Assembly (NCBI RefSeq): GCF_902500225.1
Contig: NZ_LR722653.1
Span: 62,001-126,000 of the forward strand
Reading direction: 5' to 3'
DNA: 64,000 bases
Origin: Buttiauxella massiliensis
Lineage (GTDB): Bacteria; Pseudomonadota; Gammaproteobacteria; Enterobacterales; Enterobacteriaceae
Shown: piece after piece, positions 9,316 through 17,939 of the stretch
How the letters are laid out: every line of letters begins with the position of its first letter
How positions within the stretch are numbered: the stretch's first letter is position 1
Program-made: the position numbers and the translations under genes
The notes under the pieces: generated by a model
Told to the model about the DNA's origin: nothing
Seen by the model: only the letters and a program-made list of their open reading frames with translations
Database searches by the model: none

Positions 9316-10113
9316 ATGATTAAGTGGCCCTGGAAATCAAATGATTCATCCGCTGTCACGGTATTGCCGTGGGAGCAGGCTTTAGCCATTCCGGTCCTGG
9401 GAACGCTCACGACTGCTGAACAAAAAAAACTGGTCCTTCTGGCTGACCGTTTTTTACAGCAAAAACGGCTGGTTCCTTTGCAAGGATTCGAACTTGATGA
9501 ACTAAAAAGCGCACGGATCGCGTTACTGTTTTGTTTGCCGGTGCTCGAGCTTGGTACCGAGTGGCTGGATGGTTTTCATGAAGTCCTCATCTACCCTGCC
9601 CCATTCGTGGTGGATGACGAATGGGAAGATGACATTGGCCTGGTGCATAACCAGCGCGTTGTGCAGTCTGGTCAAAGCTGGCAGCAAGGTCCCATCATTC
9701 TTAACTGGCTTGATGTGCAGGACTCATTTGACGCATCCGGCTTTAATCTCGTCTTCCACGAAGTGGCTCATAAACTGGATATGCGTAATGGCGATCGTGC
9801 CAGCGGCGTTCCGTTAATAGCGCTGCGCGATGTTGCGGGCTGGGAGCACGATCTCCAGGCGGCAATGGGTAACATCCAGGATGAAATTGATATGGTGGGT
9901 GAAAACGCCGCCAGTATTGATGCCTATGCGGCATCTGAACCGGCAGAATGTTTTGCCGTGCTCTCAGAGTATTTTTTCAGTGCCCCAGAGCTTTTCGCGC
10001 CTCGTTTCCCTTCACTTTATCAGCGTTTTTGCCAGTTTTATGGCCAGGACCCGTTATTACGGTTACGTGAGAGTGAAAACATCGAGTCATCCAATGGAAA
10101 TGCGGTGCATTAA
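9316..10113 (+). CDS. mtfA: Mlc titration factor A, zinc metallopeptidase
   Basis: 265 aa when started at MIKWPWKSN, the same length and start as E. coli MtfA; an in-frame start 21 bp earlier is possible but not supported by the family. The HEVAH motif (about residues 148-152) is the zinc-binding site with the catalytic Glu, and [10 protein letters not shown]...[11 protein letters not shown] holds the further ligand region. MtfA binds the glucose repressor Mlc (DgsA) in the cytoplasm and relieves repression of ptsG, and has aminopeptidase activity. Its position just before asnT is as in E. coli. Confidence 0.95.
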   Translation: MIKWPWKSNDSSAVTVLPWEQALAIPVLGTLTTAEQKKLVLLADRFLQQKRLVPLQGFELDELKSARIALLFCLPVLELGTEWLDGFHEVLIYPAPFVVDDEWEDDIGLVHNQRVVQSGQSWQQGPIILNWLDVQDSFDASGFNLVFHEVAHKLDMRNGDRASGVPLIALRDVAGWEHDLQAAMGNIQDEIDMVGENAASIDAYAASEPAECFAVLSEYFFSAPELFAPRFPSLYQRFCQFYGQDPLLRLRESENIESSNGNAVH

Positions 10114-10166
10114 TTCAACAAGTTGAGCTTAATTTAACCATTTGAATCAATGTGTTATTTTTGTCG

Positions 10167-10195
10167 TTGACTCTTTTTGAACGTGACGTTACTAT
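10167..10195 (+). promoter_or_regulatory. Promoter of the first tRNA-Asn gene
   Basis: TTGACT and TACTAT separated by exactly 17 bp, ending 18 bp before the tRNA. A good sigma-70 match for a stable RNA gene. Confidence 0.75.
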
Positions 10196-10213
10196 TTGCC
10201 TCGTTCAAACGAT

Positions 10214-10289
10214 TCCTCTGTAGTTCAGTCGGTAGAACGGCGGACTGTTAATCCGTATGTCACTGGTTCGAGTCCAGTCAGAGGAGCCA
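10214..10289 (+). tRNA. asnT: tRNA-Asn (GTT)
   Basis: 76 nt. Acceptor stem TCCTCTG / CAGAGGA, D-loop AGTTCAGTCGGTAGA, anticodon loop CTGTTAAT with anticodon GTT, TPsiC arm GGTTCGAGTCC and an encoded 3' GCCA. Identical in sequence to the copy at 26967-27042. Position after mtfA matches asnT of E. coli. Confidence 0.97.
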
Positions 10290-10297
10290 AATTTAAG

Positions 10298-10327
10298 AAG
10301 CCCGCTTAGGAAACTAAGCGGGCTTTT
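10298..10327 (+). terminator. Terminator of the first tRNA-Asn gene
   Basis: AAGCCCGCTTAG / CTAAGCGGGCTT stem followed by TTTTT directly after the tRNA. Nearly the same hairpin follows the second tRNA-Asn. Confidence 0.92.
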
Positions 10328-10451
10328 TGCTTTTCTGCGCAGCGCCATTCTCCCCACTCCCTGATTGCTTCTCCCCTGGTAAGCGTCAATTCACATCGCC
10401 GGTTAAAGTTGTGTAAATGTGAATCATTTAAACTTTGCGATGATTGTAACT

Positions 10452-10470
10452 GTTAGTGATTATCATTTAT
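10452..10470 (+). promoter_or_regulatory. Candidate Fur box upstream of the iron transporter
   Basis: GTTAGTGATTATCATTTAT matches the 19-bp Fur consensus (GATAATGATAATCATTATC) at about 13 positions, including the central TGAT.ATCATT core. It lies about 75 bp upstream of the binding-protein start, where it could block the promoter in iron-replete cells. Confidence 0.7.
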
Positions 10471-10542
10471 CGTTCGCCTGCCTAAAGGAAGTTTCACCTG
10501 TTCGGGACTCAAAGAAGTTCCAATCACTCTGGGATATAAACG

Positions 10543-11580
10543 ATGAATGCTCTGCCTCGCACCGGACTGCGCCGTATCACGCTTGCATCGGCACTGGTCT
10601 TATCGGTAAGTCTGCCGGCTTTTGCGCAAGATACTCTGACTCTCTACACCACTCGTGAACCGGGCCTGATTCAGCCATTACTCGACAGCTGGACCCAATC
10701 CAGCGGTGTAAAAGTGAATACGGTTTACATCAAGGATGGCATGCTTGAACGTGTTAAAGCAGAAGGCAAAAATTCCCCCGCAGACCTATTAATGACCGTC
10801 GATGCGGGTAACCTCATGGATTTAGTTGAAGCAGGCGTGACACAGCCTGTGGAGTCGGAAGTGCTCAAAACAGCCATCCCGGCAAATTTACGTGGCGCAG
10901 ACAACCAATGGTTTGCGCTGTCGATGCGTGCCCGTGTGCTCTACGCCGATAAATCTATGCCAATTGATAACTGGCACTACGAGCAACTTTCCAGCCCTGA
11001 TTATAAAGGTAAAGTGTGTATTCGTTCCGGTCAGCACCCTTATAACACCGGACTTATTGCCGCCATGATTGCCCACCACGGCGAAGCGAAAACCGAAGAG
11101 TGGTTACGTGGCGTGAAAGCTAACCTGGCGCGTAAAGCCACCGGCGGGGATCGTGACGTAGCTCGCGATATCCTGGGCGGCATTTGCGATATTGGTCTTG
11201 CGAACTCCTACTACATTGGCCATATGAAAAATGCCAAAGAAGGCAGCGATGCGCGTAAATGGGGCGATGCCATTAAAGTCGTGAAACCAACCTTCGAACA
11301 AGGCGGCACGCACGTCAATATTAGTGGTGCAGCAGTCGCGAAGTTTGCACCAAATAAATCCGATGCGGTGAAACTGATGGAATATCTGGTTTCTGCACCA
11401 GCCCAACAAATCTACGCAAAAGCCAACTTTGAATACCCAGTACTCAAGGGCGTGACCCTTGATCCGGTTATCAGTGCAACCATCGGTGAAATTGACGTGG
11501 ACAAAATCCCGTTAACCGAAATCGTGAAACATCGTAAACAAGCGAGCCTGCTGGTAGATAAAGTTGGATTCGATCAATAA
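10543..11580 (+). CDS. Iron(III) ABC transporter, periplasmic binding protein (FutA/SfuA/FbpA type)
   Basis: 345 aa with an N-terminal signal peptide ending ...LPAFA before QDTLTLYTTREPG. The fold is the ferric-binding class of solute-binding proteins: LYTTREPGLIQPLLDSW at the start, NSYYIGH with the pair of adjacent Tyr that coordinate iron, and GTHVNISGAAVAKFAPN near the end. It captures Fe3+ in the periplasm for the permease and ATPase encoded immediately downstream. The stop overlaps the next gene by 17 bp. The Fur-like site upstream supports iron control. Confidence 0.88.
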   Translation: MNALPRTGLRRITLASALVLSVSLPAFAQDTLTLYTTREPGLIQPLLDSWTQSSGVKVNTVYIKDGMLERVKAEGKNSPADLLMTVDAGNLMDLVEAGVTQPVESEVLKTAIPANLRGADNQWFALSMRARVLYADKSMPIDNWHYEQLSSPDYKGKVCIRSGQHPYNTGLIAAMIAHHGEAKTEEWLRGVKANLARKATGGDRDVARDILGGICDIGLANSYYIGHMKNAKEGSDARKWGDAIKVVKPTFEQGGTHVNISGAAVAKFAPNKSDAVKLMEYLVSAPAQQIYAKANFEYPVLKGVTLDPVISATIGEIDVDKIPLTEIVKHRKQASLLVDKVGFDQ

Positions 11581-13252
11581 ATCACTTCGTCTTCCGACGT
11601 TACGCGGCCTGGTTTCCGGGCCGCAGTCATTATTGACGCCGCTCCATCTCGGCGCACTGTGTATCGCGCTTGGCGTACTGACACCTATCGTTGCGCTTAT
11701 CTGGCAAGCCACTCAGGCGGATTTCTCGCACTGGGATAATCTCATTACTTTTGTGCTGCCAACGGTGCTCAAAAATACCGTGCTATTACTGGCGGGTGTT
11801 GCAGTAATGGTCGGCGTAATTGGTGTGGGTAGCGCATGGGCAGTAACAGCCTGGGATTTTCCGGGACGCAAAATTCTCAGTTGGGCACTCCTGCTGCCGC
11901 TGGCGATGCCGACTTACATAGTGGCCTTCGCGTGGCTCGATTTATTGCACCCCATCGGCCCGCTGCAAACCTTCATCCGCTTTTTGCTAGGTTTCGATAG
12001 TCCAAGGCAATTCCGGTTACCTGATTTGCGCTCGCTGCCTGGCGCAATCATTCTGCTGGGTCTGGTGCTGTATCCTTATGTTTATCTGACGACCCGCGCC
12101 ATGTTTATCAGCCAGCCCGCTCATTTGCTGGAAGCGGCACGCACACTGGGTTGCAGTGCCACGGGCACTTTCTTTCGCATTGTTCTCCCTATGGCACGCC
12201 CGGCATTAGCGGTGGGTATCAGCCTTGCGCTTCTCGAAACACTCAATGATATCGGCGCCTCAGAATTCCTTGGTGTGCAAACCTTAACCGTCACGGTCTA
12301 CACCACCTGGATTTCGCGTTCTGACCTCGCCTCTGCTGCGCAAATCGCCTGCATGATGCTGATGTTTATCTTCTGCATCCTGACTCTTGAGTTTTATGGC
12401 CGCAAAAAACAAGGTTTCAGCAGTCGTAGCCTACGCAAAATTAAACCAACACGAATAGAGGGCTGGCGTGGGTGGCTGCTTGGCTCTGTCATCGCATTGC
12501 CTGTTATCCTGGGATTTTTGGCCCCGGTGATATTTTTAGCCTGGGAAAGCGCAAAACGGCTCGGCGAGGAAAATGCCCTCTCGCCTTCGTTACTCGCAGC
12601 ACTACAAAATACGCTCTCACTGGCGGCGGGAACCACGCTGGTGGTGGTTTGCGTCAGCTTACTGGTTGCCTGGAGCGCACGTCACAGCGCCGCGGACAAC
12701 GCGATGCCTGGTTTTCGCCGTGGCGTAATGCGCCTTTCATCATTAGGTTACGCGGTTCCTGGCACCATTCTGGCCATTGGTTTTCTGACACCTGCGATGG
12801 CAGTAGACCGCTGGCTGGCGGATTTAATGGACGTTCGCGGCTTGCCGCTGATGTCAGCCGGAGTTTTGCTCGTTATCTGCTGTGCTATGCGTTTTCAGGC
12901 GATCGCCATTGGCGCTTTAGACTCCGGTTTAAGCCGCATCCCCCCTTCCCTTGAACAAGCATCGCGCTTATTAGGGGAAAACGGTGTGGGAACATTTGTC
13001 CGGATTCATTTCCCGCTACTGCGCCCGGCGTTAGTCAGCAGTGCGTTATTAGTTTTTGCCGATGCGATGAAAGAACTGCCGACCACCCTGCTTTTACGTC
13101 CGGTTAACTTCGAAACACTGGCGACGTTGCTGTATGCAGAAGCCGCGCGCGGTACCTATGAAGAAGGGGCCATCGCCGCCTTGATGATTGTTCTCACGGG
13201 CACATTGCCGGTTATTTTGTTGGTTCGTCACCAGATGACTCGCCAGGGCTAA
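11564..13252 (+). CDS. Iron(III) ABC transporter, fused permease
   Basis: 562 aa, starting with TTG inside the end of the binding-protein gene. About twelve membrane helices in two halves, each with a permease EAA loop contacting the ATPase: EAARTLGCSATGTFFRIVLP in the first half and EQASRLLGENGVGTFVRIHFP in the second. The two fused halves form the whole inner-membrane channel, as in SfuB and FbpB. The overlap implies translational coupling. Confidence 0.88.
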   Translation: MDSINKSLRLPTLRGLVSGPQSLLTPLHLGALCIALGVLTPIVALIWQATQADFSHWDNLITFVLPTVLKNTVLLLAGVAVMVGVIGVGSAWAVTAWDFPGRKILSWALLLPLAMPTYIVAFAWLDLLHPIGPLQTFIRFLLGFDSPRQFRLPDLRSLPGAIILLGLVLYPYVYLTTRAMFISQPAHLLEAARTLGCSATGTFFRIVLPMARPALAVGISLALLETLNDIGASEFLGVQTLTVTVYTTWISRSDLASAAQIACMMLMFIFCILTLEFYGRKKQGFSSRSLRKIKPTRIEGWRGWLLGSVIALPVILGFLAPVIFLAWESAKRLGEENALSPSLLAALQNTLSLAAGTTLVVVCVSLLVAWSARHSAADNAMPGFRRGVMRLSSLGYAVPGTILAIGFLTPAMAVDRWLADLMDVRGLPLMSAGVLLVICCAMRFQAIAIGALDSGLSRIPPSLEQASRLLGENGVGTFVRIHFPLLRPALVSSALLVFADAMKELPTTLLLRPVNFETLATLLYAEAARGTYEEGAIAALMIVLTGTLPVILLVRHQMTRQG

Positions 13253-13262
13253 GGAAGAAGTT

Positions 13263-13964
13263 ATGTCAGAAATTGCATTACGCCTACAGGATGTGCACGT
13301 TGCTTATGGCAACAGCCAGCAAACGGTATTGAAAGGCTTTTCGATGTCTGTGCGTAAAGGCGAACTCGCTTGCCTGCTCGGTGCTTCTGGCTGCGGCAAA
13401 ACCACGGTTCTGCGTGCTGTGGCAGGGTTTGAACGTCTGCAACACGGTGAGATTTATGTTTCGCAGCGCCGAGTCGCCGGAGCGGGCGTGCATCTGCCGC
13501 CGGAAAAGCGCCACGTCGGCATGGTGTTTCAGGAATATGCGCTGTTCCCGCATCTGACGGCGCAGCAGAATGTGGCTTTTGGCCTGCGTCGCTTGCCGCG
13601 TGACGAGCAACAAATTCGTGTCACCGAACTGCTAAAAATGGTGGAATTACACAGCCATGCCAGCCGTTATCCTCATGAGCTTTCTGGTGGGCAACAACAG
13701 CGCATTGCACTGGCACGAGCGTTAGCACCGCACCCTGAAATTCTGCTGTTAGACGAACCGTTTTCGAGTCTGGATAAGAAAACGCGCCAACGCCTTGGGA
13801 CGGAAGTTCGCGATATTTTGCGTGACGCCGGGCAAACAGCATTGCTGGTGACGCACAGCGAACACGAAGCCCAGCTTATGGCCGATCATATTGGTTATGT
13901 ACAACAAGGTGAGTATTGCGCGAGTCAGCATTCTCGCGCGCCACAAACGGAAGGTTTAATTTAA
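13263..13964 (+). CDS. Iron(III) ABC transporter, ATP-binding protein, short form
   Basis: 233 aa. Complete ATPase core: Walker A GASGCGKTT, Q-loop MVFQEYALFPH, signature LSGGQQQR, Walker B EILLLDEPF, and H-loop LLVTHSEHEA. SfuC/FbpC relatives usually run to about 340-350 aa with a C-terminal regulatory (TOBE-like) domain; here the protein stops shortly after the H-loop, and the next gene begins 3 bp further on the opposite strand. Either a natural short form or a gene cut at its 3' end; the catalytic part is intact. Confidence 0.87.
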   Translation: MSEIALRLQDVHVAYGNSQQTVLKGFSMSVRKGELACLLGASGCGKTTVLRAVAGFERLQHGEIYVSQRRVAGAGVHLPPEKRHVGMVFQEYALFPHLTAQQNVAFGLRRLPRDEQQIRVTELLKMVELHSHASRYPHELSGGQQQRIALARALAPHPEILLLDEPFSSLDKKTRQRLGTEVRDILRDAGQTALLVTHSEHEAQLMADHIGYVQQGEYCASQHSRAPQTEGLI

Positions 13965-13967
13965 CGC

Positions 13968-14345
13968 TTAAACCGCTGCGGTTTCGTGCAAGCGTAACCA
14001 GAGCAGATCAGAATCCGTCTTACTAAATGCGACGGTCGAGTAGCGCAGAGTTTTCTCTTGCCCAGGTAAACTTTGCCACTCGCTATAACTGACCACCGCA
14101 CCGGCAGGCCACTCGGCAATAACCGTTATCTCTTCCAGTGAAATTTTCAACCCTGGTTTTGCAGCTCGCTGGGCCTGAAAGAATGCACTCAATGAGTCAA
14201 AATTCAATGTCTTGCCACCGGGCGTGACCATGGTAAATTCCGGCGAAAATCGAGCCAGCAAAGCCTGCACGTCCCCTTCTCCTTTGCCAAGCCAGTTTTC
14301 GATTGCCACGTGAGCCTCTATCACTTCCTGAATATAGCGATTCAT
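13968..14345 (-). CDS. SnoaL/DUF4440-like small protein
   Basis: 125 aa with a helix-rich start (MNRYIQEVIEAHVAIENWLG) then a cone-shaped alpha+beta barrel pattern, SPEFTMVTPGGKTLNFDSLSAFF...LRLHETAAV, typical of the NTF2/SnoaL fold. Members are ligand-binding or small-molecule enzymes; the role here is unknown. Its ATG overlaps the TGA (ATGA) of the decayed MFS gene upstream, so it was the second gene of an operon whose first gene is now destroyed, and it may lack a promoter. Confidence 0.75.
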   Translation of the reverse strand: MNRYIQEVIEAHVAIENWLGKGEGDVQALLARFSPEFTMVTPGGKTLNFDSLSAFFQAQRAAKPGLKISLEEITVIAEWPAGAVVSYSEWQSLPGQEKTLRYSTVAFSKTDSDLLWLRLHETAAV

Positions 14346-14482
14346 CTTCTCTCCTTTTGAGCCTTGAGTTGACGCAAGATAGCGCCGTTAGCGATGCGCA
14401 GACAAAGCAGCGCAGGAATTAATGTGCTGACTGCCGCCAGATAAAAACACCATTGATAAGCCGTTGCGGGCGCAGGCCACAT
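14342..14482 (-). pseudogene. 3' remnant of an MFS transporter gene
   Basis: About 47 codons remain open up to a TGA that overlaps the downstream ATG. The peptide reads WPAPATAYQWCFYLAAVSTL then IPALLCLRIANG and a basic tail QLKAQKERR: a last membrane helix followed by the cytoplasmic tail typical of major facilitator proteins. Everything 5' of this point is missing, and the sequence runs straight into a LysR fragment on the other strand. Confidence 0.7.
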
Positions 14483-14489
14483 GGCTAGC

Positions 14490-14825
14490 ACACAGCCGCC
14501 TGGCTTCGCCCCTTAGCTGGCAAGTCACCACCCCAGAACAGCAGGCGATATCATTCGATGTGGAAGAACCGCCCAGTATCGTTGCAGATAGCGCATCCGC
14601 GCTGCTGGCCTTTGCCCTTGCAGGTGCAGGTGCAGGTGTCGCACTCTTACCCGAGTGGCTGGTACCCCGGCTATCGCCTCGGGTCAGTTACAGGCGGTGC
14701 TGAGTCACCACCAGTTTCCTCGCCAGAGCATCTATGCGCTTTACCCCAACACTCGCCATGTTCCTGAGAAAGTACGCGTGTTTATTGATTTCTTTCAGGC
14801 GTGGGTAGCTCGCACAAAAAACTAG
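14490..14825 (+). pseudogene. 3' remnant of a LysR-type regulator gene, frameshifted
   Basis: The fragment begins with RLASPLSWQV and encodes the second half of a LysR ligand-binding domain, including SIVADSASALLAFALAGAGAG and VALLPEWL. After EWL the frame shifts by one base near 14660-14665; in the new frame it continues GQLQAVLSHHQFPRQSIYAL, then HVPEKVRVFIDFFQAWVART and a TAG stop. The DNA-binding half is absent. It abuts, head to head, the MFS remnant, so one deletion probably removed both 5' ends and the shared promoter region. Confidence 0.8.
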
Positions 14826-14858
14826 AAAAAAGGCCTCCACAGATACTGTGGCGGCCTC
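14826..14858 (-). terminator. Terminator of the reductase/monooxygenase operon
   Basis: On the minus strand GAGGCCGCCACAG pairs with TGTGGAGGCCT around a short loop and is followed by a run of T. It lies 27 bp after the monooxygenase stop codon. Confidence 0.88.
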
Positions 14859-14884
14859 AATTTTGTCGCTCAAAATAGCAGGGT

Positions 14885-15187
14885 TTATGGCTCAACCGCA
14901 TTCAAACGAATAAGCTGTAATGGCTCAGCCAGCAGCGCATCCATCTGCTTAATAAACGCCTGGAAATGCGGTAATGCGATGTGTACATCCAGCGCTTCCT
15001 GCCCTTTCCATGACTCGCGCATGTAAAACGTGTCCGGCGAATCCTGGAGCTGGAACAACGCATAATCCAGGCAACCTCCTTCCTGGCGCGTCGGTGCAAT
15101 CAGCGCCTGTAATGCAGATTTCAGGTTATCTTGTTGCCCTTCTTTTGCCTTCAGTACAGCAATGATCGACAGTGTGTTACCACTCAT
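14885..15187 (-). CDS. Antibiotic biosynthesis monooxygenase (ABM) domain protein
   Basis: 100 aa using the ATG before SGNTLSIIAVLKAK; GGA lies 9 bp upstream. The alternative ATG 9 bp earlier overlaps the previous gene. Single ABM domain (ferredoxin-like dimer) with the pattern AVLKAKEGQQDNLKSALQAL...LDYALFQLQDSPDTFYMRESW, as in YgiN quinol monooxygenase. Likely acts on quinones or aromatics in the cytoplasm, working with the reductases of the same operon. Confidence 0.85.
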   Translation of the reverse strand: MSGNTLSIIAVLKAKEGQQDNLKSALQALIAPTRQEGGCLDYALFQLQDSPDTFYMRESWKGQEALDVHIALPHFQAFIKQMDALLAEPLQLIRLNAVEP

Positions 15188-15189
15188 AT

Positions 15190-15843
15190 TTAGCATTCCG
15201 TTAAAATTTCGCTGAACTCAAGGCGCGATTTTGGCAACGCCGCGTTGAAGTCTTCCGCGCTGCGATAACCAATTGGCACGATAACCAGGCTGGTGAAACC
15301 TTTCTCACGCAGGCCGAACTCTTCGTCCAGAATACGGGCGTCAAAACCTTCGATTGGCACCGCATCAATGTTCAGAGTGGAAACACCCAGCAAGAAGTTG
15401 CCAACATTGAGATAAACCTGTTTTTCCATCCAGTGCTGTGCATCTTTGTAATCAAAGCGGTGCATATTCACAAAATAAGAACGACCTTTGTGCTGCCCTT
15501 CCATCGCCTGCTGGCTGGCAAAACGTCCATCGGCATTCTCCTGGTCCAACAGTTTTGACAGGTGAGTCTCATCAATTGCCGTTTTGGCGCAGAACACCAC
15601 AACGTGCGAGGCATCAAGCACTTTGCGTTCGTTAAAAACGTAGAAGCCTGATGTCGCTTTCGCGATGCGCGCTTTCGCTTCGTCAGTGCTCGCCAGAATA
15701 AAATGCCACGGCTGCGAGTTGGTGCTGGACGGGCTGAGGCGCAGTAAATCCTTCACTTTCTCAATGTTTTCTTCGCTAATTTTTTTAGCGGGTTCGAATG
15801 CTTTGGTGGAATAACGTGATGCTGCTGAATGAATAATGTCCAT
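15190..15843 (-). CDS. Oxygen-insensitive nitroreductase, NfsB-like
   Basis: 217 aa, the length of NfsB. FMN-dependent NAD(P)H reductase of nitro compounds and quinones. Close to E. coli NfsB throughout: [28 protein letters not shown] (FMN binding), [45 protein letters not shown]. Since enterobacteria have nfsB elsewhere, this is probably a paralogue. Middle gene of the operon, 27 bp after the dehydrogenase and 2 bp before the monooxygenase. Confidence 0.9.
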   Translation of the reverse strand: MDIIHSAASRYSTKAFEPAKKISEENIEKVKDLLRLSPSSTNSQPWHFILASTDEAKARIAKATSGFYVFNERKVLDASHVVVFCAKTAIDETHLSKLLDQENADGRFASQQAMEGQHKGRSYFVNMHRFDYKDAQHWMEKQVYLNVGNFLLGVSTLNIDAVPIEGFDARILDEEFGLREKGFTSLVIVPIGYRSAEDFNAALPKSRLEFSEILTEC

Positions 15844-15870
15844 GATATTTTCTCTATGATTTTTATGTAA

Positions 15871-16878
15871 TTAGAAGCCTTCGAGGACGATTTTACCGAC
15901 CGCGCGGTTGGTTTCAATTAATTCATGGGCGCGGCGCAAGTTAGCGGCGTTAATGGTGCCGAAATGTTCGCCGAGTGTCGTTTTCAGTACGCCCTGGTCA
16001 ATCAAATCTGCCACGCGAGTTAACAGACGGTTTTGCTCAATCATGTCGCTGGTTTCAAACATGGAACGGGTGAACATAAATTCCCAATGCAGGGAGATAC
16101 TTTTCACTTTTAGCGGGCGTGCATCCAGGGTTTCCGGGTCATCAATCAGCGCCAGTTTCCCCTGAGGTGCCAGTACTTCAATCAGTTGCTGGTAGTGTTT
16201 GTCGGTCTGGTTGAGGCTTGCAACATGGGTAACATTTTTCACGCCAATGCGCGCCATTTCTTCGGTCAAAGGCTTGCTATGGTCAATAACATAATGCGCC
16301 CCTAAATCCGCCACCCATTGCTGGCTTTGCGGTCGTGATGCGGTACCGATCACGGTGATGTTGGTGAGTTTACGCGCCAGTTGCGTCAGGATAGAACCCA
16401 CGCCGCCCGCAGCACCGACAATCAGCAGTACATCATTATCGCTACCACCCTCTTTCACGCCGAGGCGGTCAAACAACATTTCCCATGCGGTGATTGCCGT
16501 TAAAGGCATTGCCGCGGCGGATGCGTTATCGATAGATTTTGGTTTCAGTGCGGCAATGCGCTCGTCCACCAACTGGAATTCACTGTTGCTGCCTGGGCGA
16601 GTAAGCGAACCGGCGTACCACACTTCGTCACCAGCCTTAAACAGCGAAACATTTTCACCCGTCGCCACAACCACGCCGACCGCATCCCAACCCAATACAC
16701 GCGGCTGCTCCGCTTTAAAGCCTGCTCGTACTTTGGTATCGACCGGGTTAACGGAAATTGCTTTTACTTCTACCAACAAATCGTGCCCTGAAGCGACCGG
16801 TGTAGGGAGAGTAATCTCACTAAGAGATTCCAGATTGGTGCCATTTTGTGCAGCTTGAGTAATCGCGATAGCTTTCAT
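15871..16878 (-). CDS. Zinc-type alcohol dehydrogenase-like / quinone oxidoreductase (MDR family)
   Basis: 335 aa when started at MKAIAITQAAQNGTNLES, where GGAG lies 6 bp upstream; a longer frame runs 51 bp further. NAD(P)-binding Rossmann motif VGAAGGVGSILTQLARKL, substrate domain with VSVNPVDTKVRAG-type start (ISVNPVDTKVRAG), and no catalytic zinc Cys/His set, as in the ZADH/QOR subgroup. First gene of a three-gene operon, divergent from a LysR gene that probably controls it. Confidence 0.88.
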   Translation of the reverse strand: MKAIAITQAAQNGTNLESLSEITLPTPVASGHDLLVEVKAISVNPVDTKVRAGFKAEQPRVLGWDAVGVVVATGENVSLFKAGDEVWYAGSLTRPGSNSEFQLVDERIAALKPKSIDNASAAAMPLTAITAWEMLFDRLGVKEGGSDNDVLLIVGAAGGVGSILTQLARKLTNITVIGTASRPQSQQWVADLGAHYVIDHSKPLTEEMARIGVKNVTHVASLNQTDKHYQQLIEVLAPQGKLALIDDPETLDARPLKVKSISLHWEFMFTRSMFETSDMIEQNRLLTRVADLIDQGVLKTTLGEHFGTINAANLRRAHELIETNRAVGKIVLEGF

Positions 16879-16988
16879 GGTTGCTCCAGAGATTAAAGGG
16901 TTCATCGAGTGAATGAACTCATGGTACAAGGTGTGCTGCTGGCGAAAAACAGCCCTTAGAAAACAACACTTATACTCGGAGAGTTAAA

Positions 16989-17900
16989 ATGCTCAGGCTG
17001 GAAGACCTTACTTTGTTTGTCAGAGCCGCCGCCTTAAACAGTTTTAGTGATACCGCGCGTGAAGCGGGATTGCAGCCTGCACAGGTCAGCACTGCCATCA
17101 AACGCCTCGAGCAAACGCTGAATACTCGTTTATTTGCCCGCTCTACGCGCAGCCTGCGGTTGACACCAGAAGGTGAAGCCTGGCTGCCATATGCTGTTAC
17201 TGCACTACAAACTCTTGAAGCCGGATTTGAACAAATTCAGCCTGCAACCGATGAAGTCCGTGGCGTACTGCAAATCGCCGTGCCGTCAGATTTAGGGCGA
17301 AATATGCTTTTAACGGTATTTCAGGCGTTTCGTCGCGAGCACCCGGCGTTGCATTTGAAAATTTTGTTCTCCGACCAGATTGCCGATGTATTCAAAGATC
17401 CGGTGGATGTCGCGTTCCGCTATGGCAATAACGATGACGCTTCGTATGTGGCGCTGCCGCTGGCCCCCAATAATCGGCGCGTTATCGTCGCTTCTCCCTC
17501 TTATATTGCACGTTGCGGAGAGCCGAAAACCATCAGCGAACTGGTGCAACATGACGCGCTAACCTACGCGCTTCGTGGCCGGGTCTATGACAAATGGACG
17601 TTAACTTTAGATGGCGATACACATCATGTGGCGGTGAAAAGTGCCATTGTGAGTGATGATGCGGAAGTGATCCGCCGTTTAGCCATAGCGGGGGAAGGAG
17701 TTGCCTATAAATCCTGGCTGGATGTCAGCGAAGATGTGAACGAAGGCCGACTGAAGATAATCATGCCGCAATATCAGGGTGATAGCGTGCCGCTGAATAT
17801 GATTTGCCCGCATCGCAAGCAGCTTTCCACCACGGTGCGGTTGCTGCATGAAGCGGTGAAACAGCGTTGCGATGTGCTGCAAAACCTTTTCCCGCATTAA
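16989..17900 (+). CDS. LysR-family transcriptional regulator
   Basis: 303 aa. Winged HTH at residues 1-60 (MLRLEDLTLFVRAAALNSFS ... AQVSTAIKRLEQTLNTRLFARSTRSLRLT), then a LysR substrate-binding domain of two lobes. It diverges from the dehydrogenase-nitroreductase-monooxygenase operon with 110 bp between, the usual arrangement for a LysR regulator and its target. By subgroup it resembles regulators of quinone or electrophile defence, but the inducer is unknown. Confidence 0.9.
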   Translation: MLRLEDLTLFVRAAALNSFSDTAREAGLQPAQVSTAIKRLEQTLNTRLFARSTRSLRLTPEGEAWLPYAVTALQTLEAGFEQIQPATDEVRGVLQIAVPSDLGRNMLLTVFQAFRREHPALHLKILFSDQIADVFKDPVDVAFRYGNNDDASYVALPLAPNNRRVIVASPSYIARCGEPKTISELVQHDALTYALRGRVYDKWTLTLDGDTHHVAVKSAIVSDDAEVIRRLAIAGEGVAYKSWLDVSEDVNEGRLKIIMPQYQGDSVPLNMICPHRKQLSTTVRLLHEAVKQRCDVLQNLFPH

Positions 17901-17903
17901 AGC

Positions 17904-17930
17904 AAAACCGGCCACTGTTGCGGCCGGTTT
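17904..17930. terminator. Bidirectional terminator between the LysR gene and the AbgT-type gene
   Basis: AAACCGGCC / GGCCGGTTT stem between convergent genes, with A before and T after, so it can work in both directions. Confidence 0.85.
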
Positions 17931-17939
17931 GTAAAACAC

